This document shows, one piece after another, positions 62,095 through 64,000 of a stretch of DNA of 64,000 bases (positions are counted from its first letter, which is position 1; each line of letters opens with the position of its first letter). Made by a program: the position numbers and the translations under genes. This DNA comes from Prunella strophiata. Lineage: Eukaryota > Chordata > Aves > Passeriformes > Prunellidae. The stretch lies in assembly GCA_036583965.1 (NCBI GenBank), contig JAZBQD010000017.1, forward strand, positions 29,112,385 to 29,176,384, written 5' to 3'. A model generated the notes under the pieces. That model was given only the letters and a program-made list of their open reading frames with translations, did not search any database and had not been told where the DNA came from.

Positions 62095-63115
62095 GTGCAT
62101 GAGGCAGACAGTGTTGTGTATTTTGACTTTCTACTGCCTTTGACAGAGTCTCTCACAGGGTCCTGACCAGCCAACAGGGGGGACACGGACTGGGTGAGCA
62201 GCCCATGCAGTGGGTAGGAAACTGCTGGTGACTGGTAGTCAGCAATGTCCCTCGGGGATCAAAACTGGCACAAACACTATTTCACATCTTCATCCATGAC
62301 CAGGATGCTAAGATGGTGCCTTCTGTCATCAGATTTTTGAATGACACAAAACTGGTTGAGTGAAACAATTCACTGGAGGGAAAGGTTACTCCTCAGAGGA
62401 ACCTGGAGAAATTACCTAGAGGAACCTTGTAAAGTCCAACAGGAGAAAATTCAGTCTTGCTTCTTGATGGAATACAGGCCAGGGCTGATTTTCAGTGAAG
62501 CAATTGTGCAGAGAAAGATCTTACTGTCCTTGTGAGCAGCAAGTCAAACATGAACCTGCAGTGTGACCTCGCAGCAGAGAGGGTCAGCTACATTCAGACC
62601 TGTTTTGGTACTTTTGTAGCTGTCAGGGCCAGCAGAGTTCTTTGGCACTTGCAATACTGCATTTAGTATTGCAAGTATTGCATCTTTTTCTGGTCACTGC
62701 AGAAAGGACATTGACAGACTGGCATGAATCCACTGGAGGCCACAAAGATGGCTAGGATTTGGAGTACATGAAGTACAAGAAAAGGTTCTAGAAAAGGAAC
62801 AGTTCATCTTGGAATGGAGAAGGGAAAGGAGACACATTTCTGTTCACTACAACTGCCTGATCAGAGGTTATATAGGAGATAAAACCAGACCCTTCTCAAC
62901 CATGTACAGCAAAAGGACAAGAAGCAATGGACACAAGTAAGAAGACAGGAAATTCTGATTAGGTACCAGGAAATATTTTTTGCCATGAAAGTAGTTAAAT
63001 ACTGACACAAATTGCCCAGGGATATTGTTAGCTTTTCATCCTTAGAGGAGGTCAAGATTTAATTGGGCATGGCCCTGAGCAATCTGATCCAATTAAACCT
63101 GCTGGATTTAGGCAG
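62095..63115 (+). mobile_element. Old CR1 LINE, about 1 kb, plus strand
   Basis: The start encodes a decayed version of the RT motif VVYLDFSKAFDTVSH (here VVYFDF and then degraded). It is followed by 'gtccctcggggatcaaaact' (VPRGS region) and 'agatttttgaatgacacaaa' (FADD region, mutated). Then come 'agaggaacctggagaaatta', 'aagtccaacaggagaaaatt', and near the end 'attgcccagggatattg' and 'atggccctgagcaatctgat'. All of these follow CR1 order. No frame longer than about 65 codons survives. An 11-base hairpin at 62648-62675 lies inside it. Confidence 0.8.
62648..62675. repeat. Perfect 11-base inverted repeat, 6-base loop
   Basis: CTTGCAATACT at 62648-62658 pairs with AGTATTGCAAG at 62665-62675 around the loop GCATTT. 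It is not part of the CR1 consensus as I know it, so it probably arose by a local inverted duplication within the old CR1. Confidence 0.9.
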
Positions 63116-64000
63116 TTTTTGGGCAGAACAGTCCGTCTCTCCAAATACATCTTAAATTCAGTTACAGCTTGTACAATAGTCCCTCTAACAGAGGATACAA
63201 AGCAAAGCAAAACAAATCCCTCATGCCAGTTAGGACTTCATATTAAAAGTGTTCTTTCAGACTGTTAGGAGAATTCACAGTACACTGAAGCACCAAAAAC
63301 ACATTTCTTGATAAAAATTTAAGGAGGTATTACAATCCACATGCAGTTTCCAAGGCATTCCAAATAGCAAAATAAAGTATGTCCTAGAGATCGTGGGTCC
63401 TGTGTACAAAGTAGATACATGCAAAACCTAGAGCATTGTACCAGTCCACCCAGGGACTCATCTGTCTGCACCTGCTGTTATGCATTCCTGGGAAACTTCT
63501 TCCAGGTGAAGGAATAGGCATTGTTGAAAAGGAATTCTGAAGTTGTGAATTTTAGCAGTGACGGAACCTTTCCTAAAAATCACAATATCTGTAAATAATA
63601 TCTTCATCTAAGAATCATCTGAATGTAGGCCTTGTTCACTAAAATGACATAACAAACATGAGTTTTTCTTCATCCTGAATTGTCATTTAAGACAATTTAA
63701 GACAGCATCATTGTCATATGATGCTGTCTGCTTGTGTGACCTTCTTAATAAACAGGGAGATCCTCCTCTTCCACTCATAAATTATCTGTCAAATGTTTTA
63801 ACTATTCAGTAACTCTAATATGTGAATGACAAAATAATAGTGCTTTAAATAATAATAACCAAGCATGAATAATAAAAACTTTTTCTGAATACTTTGGAGA
63901 GTAATCCCTGCCCTAAGTACAAATTTTTTCATTTTGTGATTTTCAATAGCCAAATTTATGAATAAAACCATCTTTTATTTAGATGTCAGAGAATACAGAG
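63116..64000. other. Unique sequence to window end, no gene seen
   Basis: AT-rich, with no recognisable exon or repeat other than the hairpin at 63700-63729. Confidence 0.5.
63700..63729. repeat. Perfect 11-base inverted repeat, 8-base loop
   Basis: AGACAGCATCA at 63700-63710 pairs with TGATGCTGTCT at 63719-63729 around TTGTCATA. Just to the left a GACAATTTAA-type unit is repeated. No terminator or ncRNA role is implied in a vertebrate context. Confidence 0.9.

Noticed and set aside
1..64000. CRISPR array, bacterial operon, tRNA or rRNA genes
   Set aside because: No regularly spaced repeats, ribosome-binding-site-led gene clusters, tRNA cloverleaf or rRNA text was seen. The window is vertebrate nuclear DNA.

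Overview
This 64 kb window looks like nuclear DNA from a bird, most likely a songbird-type genome. I find no intact protein-coding gene. The evidence for a bird is the repeat content. There are many CR1 LINE fragments of several ages, readable from decayed reverse-transcriptase (RT) text such as [18 protein letters not shown] and [13 protein letters not shown], and from 3' tails close to the CR1 octamer ATTCTATG. There is also one block resembling avian endogenous-retrovirus LTRs and, as far as I can see, no mammalian-type SINEs. The passerine assignment rests on remembered similarity of the LTR-like block and the younger CR1s, and is inference. The base composition, stop-codon density and lack of any recognisable domain outside CR1 suggest a gene desert or the inside of a very large intron.

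Layout. 1-11.4 kb: unique AT-leaning DNA with only short simple repeats. 11.4-13.6 kb: a cluster of three CR1 pieces, one on the minus strand and two on the plus strand, ending in a 170-base T/G-rich simple repeat. 13.6-17.5 kb: unique DNA holding a near-consensus RFX X-box. 17.5-19.0 kb: an old minus-strand CR1 split by a younger minus-strand CR1. 19.56-20.5 kb: an LTR-like block. 20.5-46.4 kb: a long repeat-poor stretch with microsatellites, AT-rich blocks of the kind seen in conserved non-coding elements, and a short GC/CpG-rich island with a GC box at 40.5-40.8 kb. 46.4 kb: a pure polypyrimidine tract whose minus strand is a strong G-quadruplex candidate. 47-64 kb: scattered CR1s at 47.4 (plus), 49.5 (minus), 51.5 (plus), 55.7 (minus), 57.7 (plus) and 62.1 kb (plus), with unique sequence between them.

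No genes are seen working together. The longest open frame, 257 codons at 51700-52473, is a frameshifted CR1 RT remnant. The places most likely to matter biologically are the CpG-rich island, the X-box and the AT-rich candidate conserved blocks, all of which need cross-species alignment. I did not find a previously undescribed biological system. CR1 and LTR boundaries are estimates by eye, good to about 10-50 bases.
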